This document shows, piece by piece, positions 34,369 through 42,782 of a stretch of 44,004 bases of DNA. The notes beneath the pieces were generated by a model. It ran no database searches. It was not told where the DNA came from and saw nothing but the letters and a program-made list of their open reading frames with translations. Made by a program: the position numbers and the translations under genes. Source of the DNA: Alphaproteobacteria bacterium HGW-Alphaproteobacteria-4 (lineage in GTDB: Bacteria > Pseudomonadota > Alphaproteobacteria > Rhodobacterales > Rhodobacteraceae); NCBI GenBank assembly GCA_002842855.1, contig PHEE01000021.1, positions 1 to 44,004 of the forward strand, read 5' to 3'. The first letter of the stretch is position 1. Each line of letters opens with the position of its first letter.

Positions 34369-34492
34369 TCACATCTACCGGGCTGCGCACCTCTTGCGGC
34401 GGGGCCGACATGTCGCCGAAATAGGCGTAGCCCGCGAGCCCCGCCAGAGCCAGAACCACCAGCACCACCACCGTTTTGAGAATCCGCACCAT
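34355..34492 (-). CDS. 45-residue single-span membrane protein
   Basis: The ATG at 34492 has a purine-rich AAAGGGCGGGC just upstream. The product begins MVRILK, has one hydrophobic helix (about residues 7-25, TVVVLVVLALAGLAGYAYF) and ends in a short polar tail (GDMSAPPQEVRSPVDVNAGY), so it is probably periplasmic at its C-terminus. Its stop lies 14 bases inside the 518-residue protein gene, so the two look translationally coupled and first in the operon leading to xerD. Function unknown. Confidence 0.65.
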   Translation of the reverse strand: MVRILKTVVVLVVLALAGLAGYAYFGDMSAPPQEVRSPVDVNAGY

Positions 34493-34640
34493 TGCCCGCC
34501 CTTTGCCCCTGGCTCGCCGCCCTGTGGCAAGCCCAGAGATTATATATGGCATTTTCCCGAAGATCACGCCATTCAGGGCCGAACATTTGCATTCGCGCAA
34601 AGCGTCGCCGCCCCGGCGCGCCTCAGACAGAAGGAAAGGC

Positions 34641-35210
34641 ATGCCCAGGTCCGCGGTAAAACCGCCCAAGCTCATCCGCCCGGTGGTGCTGGTGGGCATG
34701 ATGGGCGCGGGCAAGACCGCCGTGGGCACCCAGCTTGCGCGGCTGTTGCGCGTGGGCTTTCTTGATAGCGACGCCGAGATTGAACGCGCGGCCAACCGCT
34801 CGGTTGCCGAGATTTTCGCGCGTGACGGAGAGCCGTTTTTTCGGGCCCGCGAATCAGAGGTGCTGGCGCGTCTGCTTGCCGGTCCACCGGCAATTCTTTC
34901 GACCGGCGGCGGTGCCTTCATGTCGCAGCACAATCGCAACCTGATTGCGGCGCAGGGGGTTTCGGTCTGGCTCCGGGCCGATATCGACCTTCTGTGGCAG
35001 CGGGTGAAGGCCAAGACCACGCGCCCGTTGTTGCGCACCGCTGACCCTTTGGGCACGCTGACCGCGCTTTTGGCCAGCCGCGCGCCGATCTATGGGTTGG
35101 CGCAAATTGTGGTTCAGGCCGAAGCCGGGTTGAGCGTCGATGGCATGGCGCGCAAGGTGCAGGCGGCGCTGGAAGCAACGCCGGGGGTATTTGCGGGGCA
35201 GGGGGCATGA
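34641..35210 (+). CDS. aroK: Shikimate kinase
   Basis: Phosphorylates shikimate in the chorismate pathway. The 189-residue protein starts at ATG 34641 after AAGGAAAGG. The P-loop is GMMGAGKT (residues 19-26), the shikimate-binding aspartate lies in LDSDAEIE, then FFRARESEVL and LSTGGGAFM (GGG at about 89-91), and a lid region near RPLLRTADP. It overlaps aroB by four bases (ATGA), the standard arrangement. Confidence 0.95.
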   Translation: MPRSAVKPPKLIRPVVLVGMMGAGKTAVGTQLARLLRVGFLDSDAEIERAANRSVAEIFARDGEPFFRARESEVLARLLAGPPAILSTGGGAFMSQHNRNLIAAQGVSVWLRADIDLLWQRVKAKTTRPLLRTADPLGTLTALLASRAPIYGLAQIVVQAEAGLSVDGMARKVQAALEATPGVFAGQGA

Positions 35211-36316
35211 ACGTGCAAACGGTGCGGGTAGAATTGGGCGCGCGTGCCTATGAGGTGCGTATCGGGCCCGGGTTGCTGGCGCGAACAGGCGCCGAGATTG
35301 CGCCCCTGCTGAAGCGCCCGCGGGTGGCGGTGATAACAGATGAAACCGTGGCGGCGCTGCATCTTGAGGCGCTGCGCGATGGCCTTGGCAATGTGGCAAT
35401 GACCGCGCTGGCGCTGCCCGCGGGCGAGGCAACCAAGGGCTGGCCGCAATTTACCCGCGCCGTCGAATGGCTGCTGGCCGAACGGATCGAGCGCTCTGAT
35501 GTGGTGGTCGCGCTGGGTGGCGGGGTGATCGGCGACCTTGCAGGCTTTGCGGCGGCTGTGTTGCGCCGGGGGGTGCGCTTCGTGCAGATCCCGACCACGC
35601 TTCTGGCGCAGGTTGACAGCTCTGTTGGCGGCAAGACCGGTATCAACTCGGTGCACGGCAAGAACCTGATCGGCGCCTTTCATCAGCCCAGCCTTGTGCT
35701 GGCCGATATTGACCTGCTGTCCACGCTGCCCGCGCGCGGTCTGCTGGCGGGCTACGGCGAGGTGGTGAAATACGGGCTTCTGGGCGACGCCGGCTTTTTC
35801 GAGTGGCTTGAGGCGCACGGCCCCGCGCTGGCCAAGGGTGGCCTTGCGGCGCGCGCCGAGGCGGTGCGCCGATCCGTGGCGATGAAGGCCGCGATCGTGG
35901 CGCGCGATGAGACCGAAGAGGGCGAGCGGGCGCTGTTGAACCTTGGCCATACCTTTGGCCATGCGCTCGAATCCGCCACCGGATATTCGGCGCGGCTGTT
36001 GCATGGCGAAGGGGTGGCGATCGGCTGCGCGCTGGCGTTTGAGCTTAGCCAGAGGTTGGGCCTGTGCAGTCAGGAAGCGCCAAGCCGGGTGCGCGCGCAT
36101 CTGCGGGCGATGGGCATGAAGGTGGACCTTGCCGACATTGCGGGCGATCTGCCGGGGGTTGAGGCGCTGCTGGGCCTGATGGCGCAGGATAAAAAAGTGC
36201 AGGCCGGGCAGTTGCGCTTCATTCTGGCACGCGGCATCGGGCAGGCGTTCGTAACGTCGGACGTGCCCGCCGACGCGCTGCGCGGCCTTCTGGCCGACGC
36301 CCTCGCGGCGCGCTGA
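35207..36316 (+). CDS. aroB: 3-dehydroquinate synthase
   Basis: Converts DAHP to 3-dehydroquinate, the second shikimate-pathway step. The 369-residue protein shows NAD/metal-site motifs: GGGVIGDLAGFAAAVLRRGVRFVQIPTTLLAQVDSSVGGKTGIN, GEVVKYGLL (Glu metal ligand), LNLGHTFGHALE (His ligands) and LHGEGVAIG. Later, MAQDKKVQAGQLRFILARGIGQAFV is the usual KK-containing C-terminal segment. Coupled to aroK. The DAHP synthase for the first step is encoded at the right end of the window. Confidence 0.95.
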   Translation: MNVQTVRVELGARAYEVRIGPGLLARTGAEIAPLLKRPRVAVITDETVAALHLEALRDGLGNVAMTALALPAGEATKGWPQFTRAVEWLLAERIERSDVVVALGGGVIGDLAGFAAAVLRRGVRFVQIPTTLLAQVDSSVGGKTGINSVHGKNLIGAFHQPSLVLADIDLLSTLPARGLLAGYGEVVKYGLLGDAGFFEWLEAHGPALAKGGLAARAEAVRRSVAMKAAIVARDETEEGERALLNLGHTFGHALESATGYSARLLHGEGVAIGCALAFELSQRLGLCSQEAPSRVRAHLRAMGMKVDLADIAGDLPGVEALLGLMAQDKKVQAGQLRFILARGIGQAFVTSDVPADALRGLLADALAAR

Positions 36317-36319
36317 AGG

Positions 36320-36355
36320 GGCGGGGGCCAGCCCCCGCCACCCCCGGGGTATTTT
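36320..36355. terminator. Bidirectional terminator between aroB and the Liv operon
   Basis: GGCGGGGGC (36320-36328) pairs with GCCCCCGCC (36331-36339), followed by CCCCCGGGG and TATTTT (36350-36355). On the opposite strand the run of A becomes T-poor, but a second G/C block near 36370 could pair with the central one. It separates two convergent operons. Confidence 0.6.
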
Positions 36356-36375
36356 CGCGTTGAAGATGCCGGGGG

Positions 36376-37704
36376 CTATTTTTCAGGGATCAGCCCGCGC
36401 GGGCTGAAGCGCAGCACCAAAAGCAGGATCAGCCCCATGGTCAGAAGCCGCATCTGTTCGGCCGAGGCCAGAAGATGCGCCTTGATCGCCGAGCCATCGG
36501 CCATGCCCGAGGTCACGAAGGCCATCAGTTGCGGGCCCCAGGACTCGGCCTTGGTGTAGAGATACCAGATCAGCATGGCGCCGAGCACCGAGCCAAAGTT
36601 ATTGCCCGAGCCGCCGACGATCACCATCACCCAGATCAGAAAGGTGTAGCGCAGCGGGTTGTAGCTGCCCGGCGTCATTTGGCCATCGAGCGTGATCATC
36701 ATCGCCCCGGCAAGGCCGCAGACCGCCGAGCCGAGGATGAACACCTGCAAGTGCCGCCGTGTGATGTTTTTTCCCATCGCCGCCGCCGCGGTTTCATTAT
36801 CGCGAATGGCGCGCATCATCCGGCCCCAGGGCGAGGAAAGCGCCTTTTGCGTAAGCCAGATAAGCACCAGCAGCACGATCAGGAACAGCGCCGAATAGAG
36901 CAACTTGACCGTCAGCGTCGAGGCCGAGACCGGGTCGAGGCCCAGTGACGCCGCGCGCGCCACGAAATCGGCGCTCGATTGCAGGTCGATCTCGCGCGGC
37001 ACCGGCCAGGGGCGCGGGATGCCGTTCACGTTCAGCACGCCGCGCGCCAGCCATTCCTCGTTGCGCAGCACGGAAACGATGATTTCCCCGATGCCCAGCG
37101 TGGCGATTGCGAGGTAATCGGAGCGCAGCCCGAGCGCGGTCTTGCCGACCACCCAGGCGGCGCCCGCAGCGAAAACCGCGCCGACCGGCCAGGCCAGTAC
37201 CACCGGCAGGCCAAGCCCGCCAAGGTTGCCTGCCGCCGCCGTGTTGACCGCCTCAATTGCCGTGGTCGCCGGCCCGAACAGCGCGCGGTAAAGCAGAAAG
37301 CCGCCGATCAGAATCAGCGGAACCGCGATCAGGCGCACTTGCAGGCTGGCACGGCGGTTCACCAATATCGCTAGCCAGACCGTGGCCACTGCCGCCGCGA
37401 ACGCGGCCGCGAGCCCGATGCCGCCCGCGCTGAACGCGCCGGGGTTGGCGGGCATCGCCACCAGAACCGGCGCCAGCCCGCCAATCGCCACAAACCCGAC
37501 CACGCCCGCGTTGAACAGCCCCGCATAGCCCCACTGAATGTTCACCCCAAGTGCCAGCACCGCCGAAATCAGCCCGACGTTGAGGATGCCTAGCGAGGTA
37601 TCCCAGCTGCCCGAGAAAATCGCGTTCTTGGCCGAGGCGCCTTCCAGAACCAGCAGCAACGCCATGCCCGCGAACAGCGCAATATTGCGGTAATTCAAGG
37701 TCAT
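36376..37704 (-). CDS. livM: Branched-chain amino-acid-type ABC permease (LivM-like)
   Basis: A 442-residue inner-membrane permease, last gene of the Liv operon. It has about ten hydrophobic helices; LNVGLISAVLALGVNIQWGYAGLFNAGVVGFVAIGG is the LivM/UrtC signature, and the cytoplasmic coupling loop reads SSPWGRMMRAIRDNETAAAAMGKNITRRHLQVFILGSAVCGLAGAM. It ends LLVLRFSPRGLIPEK. It overlaps livH by four bases. Substrate could be branched-chain amino acids, another amino acid, an amide or a related compound; the sequence alone does not tell. Confidence 0.88.
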   Translation of the reverse strand: MTLNYRNIALFAGMALLLVLEGASAKNAIFSGSWDTSLGILNVGLISAVLALGVNIQWGYAGLFNAGVVGFVAIGGLAPVLVAMPANPGAFSAGGIGLAAAFAAAVATVWLAILVNRRASLQVRLIAVPLILIGGFLLYRALFGPATTAIEAVNTAAAGNLGGLGLPVVLAWPVGAVFAAGAAWVVGKTALGLRSDYLAIATLGIGEIIVSVLRNEEWLARGVLNVNGIPRPWPVPREIDLQSSADFVARAASLGLDPVSASTLTVKLLYSALFLIVLLVLIWLTQKALSSPWGRMMRAIRDNETAAAAMGKNITRRHLQVFILGSAVCGLAGAMMITLDGQMTPGSYNPLRYTFLIWVMVIVGGSGNNFGSVLGAMLIWYLYTKAESWGPQLMAFVTSGMADGSAIKAHLLASAEQMRLLTMGLILLLVLRFSPRGLIPEK

Positions 37705-38711
37705 GTCGATTTCCCCCTGAAGATGCCCGTGGGCCGGAACAGAAGCACGATGATCAGGATCGTGAAGCTGACGGCAAATTTGTATTCGGTTGACAAGAGC
37801 TGGATCGGCCCGTCCGGGGTCCAGTCGCCGGGCACGAGGTAGGCCACAACCTTGCGAAAGTCGAAGGTCACCGCAACTTCCGAGAAGGCGATGACAAACC
37901 CGCCCGCAATGGCGCCCAGGGGGTTGCCAAGCCCGCCCACGATGGCCGCCGCAAAGATCGGCAACAACAGCTGGAAGTAGTTGAAGGCCTTGAAGCTTTT
38001 GTCCAGGCCGAAAAGCGTGCCCGCAATCGTGGCAAGTGCTGCCGCGATGATCCAGGTGACCGCCACCACCCGCTCGGGGTTGATGCCCGAAAGAAGCGCG
38101 AGGTCCTCGTTGTCGGAAAACGCGCGCATCGATTTGCCGGTGCGGGTGCGCCCGAGAAACCAGAACAGCGCCCAGACCACCAGCACCGCCGTGACCAGAG
38201 TGATCACCTGCGTCGAGCGCAGCGCCAGCCCCTCGGCCAGCCCGGTCGCGGCCCTGAACTCGCGCGCGTTGATGACAAAACGCACGCCATCATCAAACTG
38301 GATATCGCGCACACCGATCACAAAGCGGGTGATGCCGTTCATCATGAACATCACCCCGACCGAGGCCATCACCAGAATGATCGGGTCGGATTTCTTCTTG
38401 CGGTAAAACCGATATACCGCGCGGTCGGTGCCGAGCACCAGCGCCGCCGTGGCGAGAATACCGAACGGCAGCGCCAAGAGCGCGGTCGGCAAGGGCGAAA
38501 TGGAAACGCCAAGTGCCTGCAACCCCCAGGTCACCAGAATGGTGATTGCGGTGCCAAAGGCCATGGTGTCGCCATGCGCGAAGTTGGAAAACCGCAGGAT
38601 GCCGTAGATCAGCGTAACCCCCAGCGCGCCAAGCGCCAGTTGCGCGCCATAGGCCGAGGCCGGGATGATGACAAAGTTGAGCAGCGCCACGATGGCGTTG
38701 AGAAAATCCAT
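37701..38711 (-). CDS. livH: Branched-chain amino-acid-type ABC permease (LivH-like)
   Basis: A 336-residue inner-membrane permease. Motifs: GAQLALGALGVTLIYGILRFSNFAHGDTMAFG (N-terminal LivH signature), FFLGRTRTGKSMRAFSDNEDLALLSGINPERVVAVTWIIAAALATIAG (coupling helix) and PIFAAAIVGGLGNPLGAIAGGFVI. Two bases separate its start from the livF stop. Partner of LivM in the permease heterodimer. Confidence 0.9.
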   Translation of the reverse strand: MDFLNAIVALLNFVIIPASAYGAQLALGALGVTLIYGILRFSNFAHGDTMAFGTAITILVTWGLQALGVSISPLPTALLALPFGILATAALVLGTDRAVYRFYRKKKSDPIILVMASVGVMFMMNGITRFVIGVRDIQFDDGVRFVINAREFRAATGLAEGLALRSTQVITLVTAVLVVWALFWFLGRTRTGKSMRAFSDNEDLALLSGINPERVVAVTWIIAAALATIAGTLFGLDKSFKAFNYFQLLLPIFAAAIVGGLGNPLGAIAGGFVIAFSEVAVTFDFRKVVAYLVPGDWTPDGPIQLLSTEYKFAVSFTILIIVLLFRPTGIFRGKST

Positions 38712-38713
38712 CG

Positions 38714-39418
38714 TCAGCCCCCAAGAAAAGTGCGGCGCACATCGGGGTCGGCCAGCAGGGCCTCGCCGGTGTCGGTGTAGCGGTTCGAGCCTTGCACCAG
38801 CACATAGCCCATGTCGGCGATGTTGAGTGCTTGGCGGGCGTTCTGTTCCACCATCAAGATCGAGATGCCGGTGCGCGCCACCTCGATGATGCGGTCGAAC
38901 AGCTCGTCCATGACGATCGGGCTGACCCCTGCGGTGGGTTCGTCGAGCATCAGAAGCTTGGGCACGGTCATCAGGGCGCGGCCAACGGCCACCTGCTGGC
39001 GCTGGCCACCGCTGAGCTCGCCCGCCGCCTGCCGGCGCTTGTCGCGCAGAATCGGGAACAGCGCATAGACCTGCTCCATCGTTGCGGCGACATTGTCGCG
39101 GCGCAGAAAGGCGCCCATCTCAAGGTTTTCCTCGACCGTCATCGAGGGGAACACGTTCGAGGTTTGCGGCACGAAGGCCATGCCCTTGGCGACCCGCGCC
39201 TGTGGCGAAAGCTGGGTGATGTCTTCGCCTTCAAGCATCACATGCCCGCCGCGCAGCTTGAGCATGCCGAACACCGCCTTCATCGCGGTCGATTTGCCCG
39301 CGCCGTTGGGCCCCACGATCACCGCGATCTGGCCCTTTTCGACGCTGAGCGAACAGCCGTGCAGGATGTCAGCGGCGCCGTAACCGCCGGTCATGTTGTG
39401 GGCTTCAAGAAAACTCAT
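38714..39418 (-). CDS. livF: ABC transporter ATPase (LivF-like)
   Basis: A 234-residue ATPase. Walker A VGPNGAGKSTAMKAV (about residues 36-50), Q-loop FVPQTSNVFPSMTVEENLEMG, signature LSGGQRQQVAVGRAL, Walker B LLMLDEPTAGVSPIVMDELF, switch VEQNARQAL. The short C-terminus without extension is typical of LivF. The ATG overlaps the livG stop by four bases. Confidence 0.92.
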   Translation of the reverse strand: MSFLEAHNMTGGYGAADILHGCSLSVEKGQIAVIVGPNGAGKSTAMKAVFGMLKLRGGHVMLEGEDITQLSPQARVAKGMAFVPQTSNVFPSMTVEENLEMGAFLRRDNVAATMEQVYALFPILRDKRRQAAGELSGGQRQQVAVGRALMTVPKLLMLDEPTAGVSPIVMDELFDRIIEVARTGISILMVEQNARQALNIADMGYVLVQGSNRYTDTGEALLADPDVRRTFLGG

Positions 39419-40200
39419 GCCAGCCCCTCCCGGACCTTGTTCTTCAGCCCGGTGCCAAGATAGGCCTCGATCACCGCCTCGTTTTGCATGATCTCGTCAG
39501 ATTTGCCGGTGGCGAGCACGCGCCCCTCGGCCATCACGATCACCGGGTCGCAGAGTCGCGCGATGAAATCCATGTCGTGCTCAATCACGCAGAACGTATA
39601 GCCGCGTTCCTTGTTCAGCCGCACGATCGCATCGCCGATGGTGTTGAGAAGCGTGCGGTTCACACCTGCGCCGACCTCGTCGAGGAAAACGATCTTCGCT
39701 TCGACCATCATCGTGCGGCCAAGTTCGAGCAGCTTTTTCTGGCCGCCGGAAAGGTTGCCAGCCTTTTCGTCCGCCAGATGGGAAATGGTAAGAAATTCAA
39801 GAACCTCATTGGCTTTCTTGCGCAACACCGCCTCTTCTGCGCGAATCCGCGCTCGGGCAAACCACGCATTTACAAGGGTCTCGCCTGCTTGCCCGCCGGG
39901 AACCATCATCAGGTTTTCACGCACCGTCATCGACGAAAATTCCTGCGCGATCTGAAAGGTCCGCAGCAGGCCCTTGCTGAACAACGTGTGCGGGGGCAGG
40001 CCGGTGATGTCTTCGCCCGCCATTGTCACGCGCCCGGAAGTTGGTTTCAAAACTCCGGCCATCACATTGAAAAGCGTGGATTTACCAGCCCCATTCGGGC
40101 CGATGAGCCCGGTGATGGAACCCTTGGCAATGGTAATGGAGACATCATCGACAGCGCGAAAGCCGCCGAAGTGCTTGTGCAGGTGTTCAACCTGGATCAT
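39415..40200 (-). CDS. livG: ABC transporter ATPase (LivG-like)
   Basis: A 261-residue ATPase. ATG 40200 is preferred over the in-frame ATG 40227 because GGGGGA precedes it and the family-typical start MIQVEHLHKHFGGFRAVDDVSI follows. Walker A IGPNGAGKSTLFNVMAG, the LivG-specific RTFQIAQEFSSMTVRENLMM, signature LSGGQKKLLELGRTMM, a variant Walker B IVFLDEVGAGVNRTL (DEVGAGV instead of DEPAAGL) and VIEHDMDFI. Forms the ATPase pair with LivF. Confidence 0.9.
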   Translation of the reverse strand: MIQVEHLHKHFGGFRAVDDVSITIAKGSITGLIGPNGAGKSTLFNVMAGVLKPTSGRVTMAGEDITGLPPHTLFSKGLLRTFQIAQEFSSMTVRENLMMVPGGQAGETLVNAWFARARIRAEEAVLRKKANEVLEFLTISHLADEKAGNLSGGQKKLLELGRTMMVEAKIVFLDEVGAGVNRTLLNTIGDAIVRLNKERGYTFCVIEHDMDFIARLCDPVIVMAEGRVLATGKSDEIMQNEAVIEAYLGTGLKNKVREGLA

Positions 40201-40212
40201 GCATCCCCCGAT

Positions 40213-40286
40213 CTTCATGTTTTGCATGAAGCATGCCCTTTAAGGGCTTGATTATCAAGCAAACAGCCCGGATTTCTCCGGGCTGT
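40213..40286 (-). repeat. Four inverted repeats between the binding-protein and livG genes
   Basis: In transcription order: ACAGCCCGGA/TCCGGGCTGT (40263-40286, four-base loop), GCTTGAT/ATCAAGC (40246-40260, one-base centre), GCCCTT/AAGGGC (40235-40247, overlapping the previous one) and CTTCATG/CATGAAG (40213-40231). The first is a strong terminator-like or mRNA-protecting stem followed by a T-rich stretch. The others lie just before the livG start and could affect its translation. Confidence 0.6.
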
Positions 40287-40306
40287 GTAAGTGCTATTTT
40301 TCGCGC

Positions 40307-41491
40307 TCAGCGATACTTGACCACGGTCATCTTACCGCCCTGGAACTCGATCTCGCGATACGAGCCCGAGCTTTCGCCGGGTCCGATCAGTTCCACCGCA
40401 GTGGCGCCGACATAGTCAACGTCGCCGCCCGCCGCGATGATCTGCAGCGCTTTGGCCAACTCGCCCGGCAGGATCTGTTCACCCGGCGCGTTGGCCACGT
40501 CCATCACCTTGCCCTTGTAAACCGCCGGGTCAGACGACCCTGCCGCCGCCATCGCAAGCATGATCAGCGCCGCCGCGTCATAGGATTCGGGCGAGAAAGC
40601 CGAGGTGCCATCAAAGCCCGCGGCGGTTGCCATTGCCACATAGGCATCGCGTCCAGCGCCTGCGGCAGCCGGGTTTTGCCCGAACGAGCCGGTGATTTCC
40701 GGGCCGAACTTGTCTTCCAGCGCCTGGCTGACCATGCCGTCGGGGAAGTTGAACAGGTCGAAAGCGCCCGAATCGAGCGAGCCGCGAATGATACCCGCGC
40801 CGCCTTGGTCGATATAACCGGCAACAACGAGGACGTCGCCGCCCGCGGCCGCAAGCGCCGCGACTTCGGCCGAATAGTCGGCCTTGCCATCGTCATGCGC
40901 GGTGTTGATCGTGACCTTGCCGCCAGCCGCTTCGTAGGCAGCCTGGAAGCTGTCGGCCAGACCCTTGCCGTAGTCATTGTTGGTGTAGGTTACGGCGGCG
41001 GTCTTGATGCCACGCTCGAGCAGGATATCGGTCATCACCACGCCTTGACGCGCGTCCGAGGGCGAGGTGCGGAAGAACAGGCCGTTGTCCTCCAGCGTCG
41101 AAAGCGCGGGTGAGGTGGCCGAGGGCGAAATCATCACGATGCCGTTCGGCATGGCGACGTTTTGCAGGCTGGCGGTGGTTTCGCCCGAGCACATGCCGCC
41201 GACGATGCCGCGCACGCGCTCGGCGGTGACCAGACGTTCAACCGTGGCGGTTGCAGCCGCGGCATCAATGCAGGTGCTGTCGCCGCGCACCGGAACGACG
41301 GTCGAACCGCCCAGCAGCAGGCCCGAGGCCGTAACCTCGGCCATCGCCATTTCGGCGCCTTGCGCCATCTGCGGCGCCAGCGATTCGAGCGGCCCGGTGA
41401 AACCGACCGAGATACCCAGCTTGATTTCTTCGGCACCGGCAGCGCCAGCAACAAGCGCGATCGCGGCGCTTGCCATGAGAATTTTCTTCAT
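40307..41491 (-). CDS. Periplasmic amino-acid-type binding protein (LivJ/LivK-like)
   Basis: A 394-residue receptor for the Liv transporter. ATG 41491 follows AGGGAG and starts a signal peptide (MKKILMASAAIALVAGAAGA). The type I periplasmic fold is recognised by IKLGISVGFTGPLESLAPQMAQGAEMAMAEV, VPVRGDSTCIDAAAATATVERLVTAERVRGIVGGMCSGET, FFRTSPSDARQGVVMTDILLERGIKTAAVTYTNNDYGKGLADSFQ and ILPGELAKALQIIAAGGDVDYVGATAVELIGPGESSGSYREIEFQGGKMTVVKY. Two cysteines (in STCID and GGMCSGE) may form a disulphide. Ligand unknown. First gene of the operon. Confidence 0.9.
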   Translation of the reverse strand: MKKILMASAAIALVAGAAGAEEIKLGISVGFTGPLESLAPQMAQGAEMAMAEVTASGLLLGGSTVVPVRGDSTCIDAAAATATVERLVTAERVRGIVGGMCSGETTASLQNVAMPNGIVMISPSATSPALSTLEDNGLFFRTSPSDARQGVVMTDILLERGIKTAAVTYTNNDYGKGLADSFQAAYEAAGGKVTINTAHDDGKADYSAEVAALAAAGGDVLVVAGYIDQGGAGIIRGSLDSGAFDLFNFPDGMVSQALEDKFGPEITGSFGQNPAAAGAGRDAYVAMATAAGFDGTSAFSPESYDAAALIMLAMAAAGSSDPAVYKGKVMDVANAPGEQILPGELAKALQIIAAGGDVDYVGATAVELIGPGESSGSYREIEFQGGKMTVVKYR

Positions 41492-41615
41492 ATGTAGACT
41501 CCCTGGTTGGATCGTTGTCCTGGCAGGCGACGTTAGAGGCAACTTCCGAAAAAGAAAAGCGTCCTGAGATACTTTCCTGCGCGCGCGCTTGGCCGCAGGC
41601 AAGGTTTGCTGCGTC

Positions 41616-42638
41616 TCAGCCGGTTTCGGTCTCGCTTGGCGCACCCGAGGTGCCGCGCTCGCGATAGGGGGTGGTGGCATATTGCGCGCGGTAGCATTTG
41701 GAAAAGTGCGACGGGCTGGCAAAGCCGCAGGCCAGCGCCACGTTGATTACGCTCATTTCCGTTTGCATCAACAGGTTACGCGCTTTTTGCAGGCGAATTT
41801 CCATGTTGTAGCGCTTTGGGCTTCGGTTCAGGTAGCGGCGGAACAGGCGCTCCAGCTGGCGGGTAGACATGCCCACCTCTTCGGCCAGCCTTGCCGGGCT
41901 GATCGGGTCTTCAAGGTTTGCCTCCATCCGCGCGATCACCTGCGCAAGCTTGGGGTGGCGCACCCCGATTCGGGTGGGAATCGACATCCGCTGGCTATCC
42001 TGATCGGTGCGGATCGAGTTGTAGATGAGCTGGTCGGCAACGGTATTGGCCAGCTCTTCGCCGTGATCCTGGGCAATCACCTTCAGCATCAGGTCGATTG
42101 AGGCGGTGCCGCCTGCCGAGGTCATGCGGTTGCCGTCCATCACAAAGACCGACTTCATCAGTTGCACATTCTCGAAATCTTCCGAAAAACTGTCCTGATT
42201 CTCCCAGTGGATGGTGGCGCGGCGTCCTTCAAGCAGCCCGGCCTTGGCCACCGCCCATGCCCCGGTGCAAAGCCCGCCAATCGCGGCGCCGCGCCGAGCC
42301 TCGCGCCGAAGCCAATTGAGTATCGGCCGGGTGGTGGCTTCGGCCACGTCCAGCCCACCGCAGACCACCACGCTGTCATCACGCGAAATTTCGGTAAGCC
42401 CGATGTCGAGCCGCAGCACGGTGCCGTTCGAACAGCGCGCCTCGTGCCCGCTTTCGCCCGCCAGCACCCAGGCATACAGCGGGCGCCCCGAGACCTGATT
42501 GGCAAGCCGCAGCGGCTCAATCGCCGAGGCGAAGGCCATCAGGGTGAATCGGTCCAGCAGCAAGAACACGAAGCGACGCGGCTTTTCCGGTGTCGTCGGG
42601 GTCTTGCGGGGCAGGGGGGCGGGCGAAGGAGAGCGCAT
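41616..42638 (-). CDS. GlxA-family regulator (DJ-1/PfpI domain plus AraC helix-turn-helix)
   Basis: A 340-residue transcription factor. The N-terminal DJ-1/PfpI-like domain covers about residues 20-195 ([51 protein letters not shown] with the elbow cysteine, [20 protein letters not shown]). The AraC domain follows at about 225-325 ([72 protein letters not shown]). Relatives control choline/betaine, carnitine, arginine or purine-related catabolism. It lies upstream of the Liv binding-protein gene in the same direction, so it may control that operon. The start at 42638 has a weak ribosome-binding site. Confidence 0.88.
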   Translation of the reverse strand: MRSPSPAPLPRKTPTTPEKPRRFVFLLLDRFTLMAFASAIEPLRLANQVSGRPLYAWVLAGESGHEARCSNGTVLRLDIGLTEISRDDSVVVCGGLDVAEATTRPILNWLRREARRGAAIGGLCTGAWAVAKAGLLEGRRATIHWENQDSFSEDFENVQLMKSVFVMDGNRMTSAGGTASIDLMLKVIAQDHGEELANTVADQLIYNSIRTDQDSQRMSIPTRIGVRHPKLAQVIARMEANLEDPISPARLAEEVGMSTRQLERLFRRYLNRSPKRYNMEIRLQKARNLLMQTEMSVINVALACGFASPSHFSKCYRAQYATTPYRERGTSGAPSETETG

Positions 42639-42782
42639 TTGCGACCCGTATCATGTCGTTTCATGCAAGCAATACAGGCTTTCGGCGCCCCCGCAAGTGG
42701 GCGCATACTTGGGTGTTTGCGCTGCGGGTGCTGGCCGCGTATAACGCGCCCCGGTGACGCCCGAGACCCGAAAGGAAGCCTG

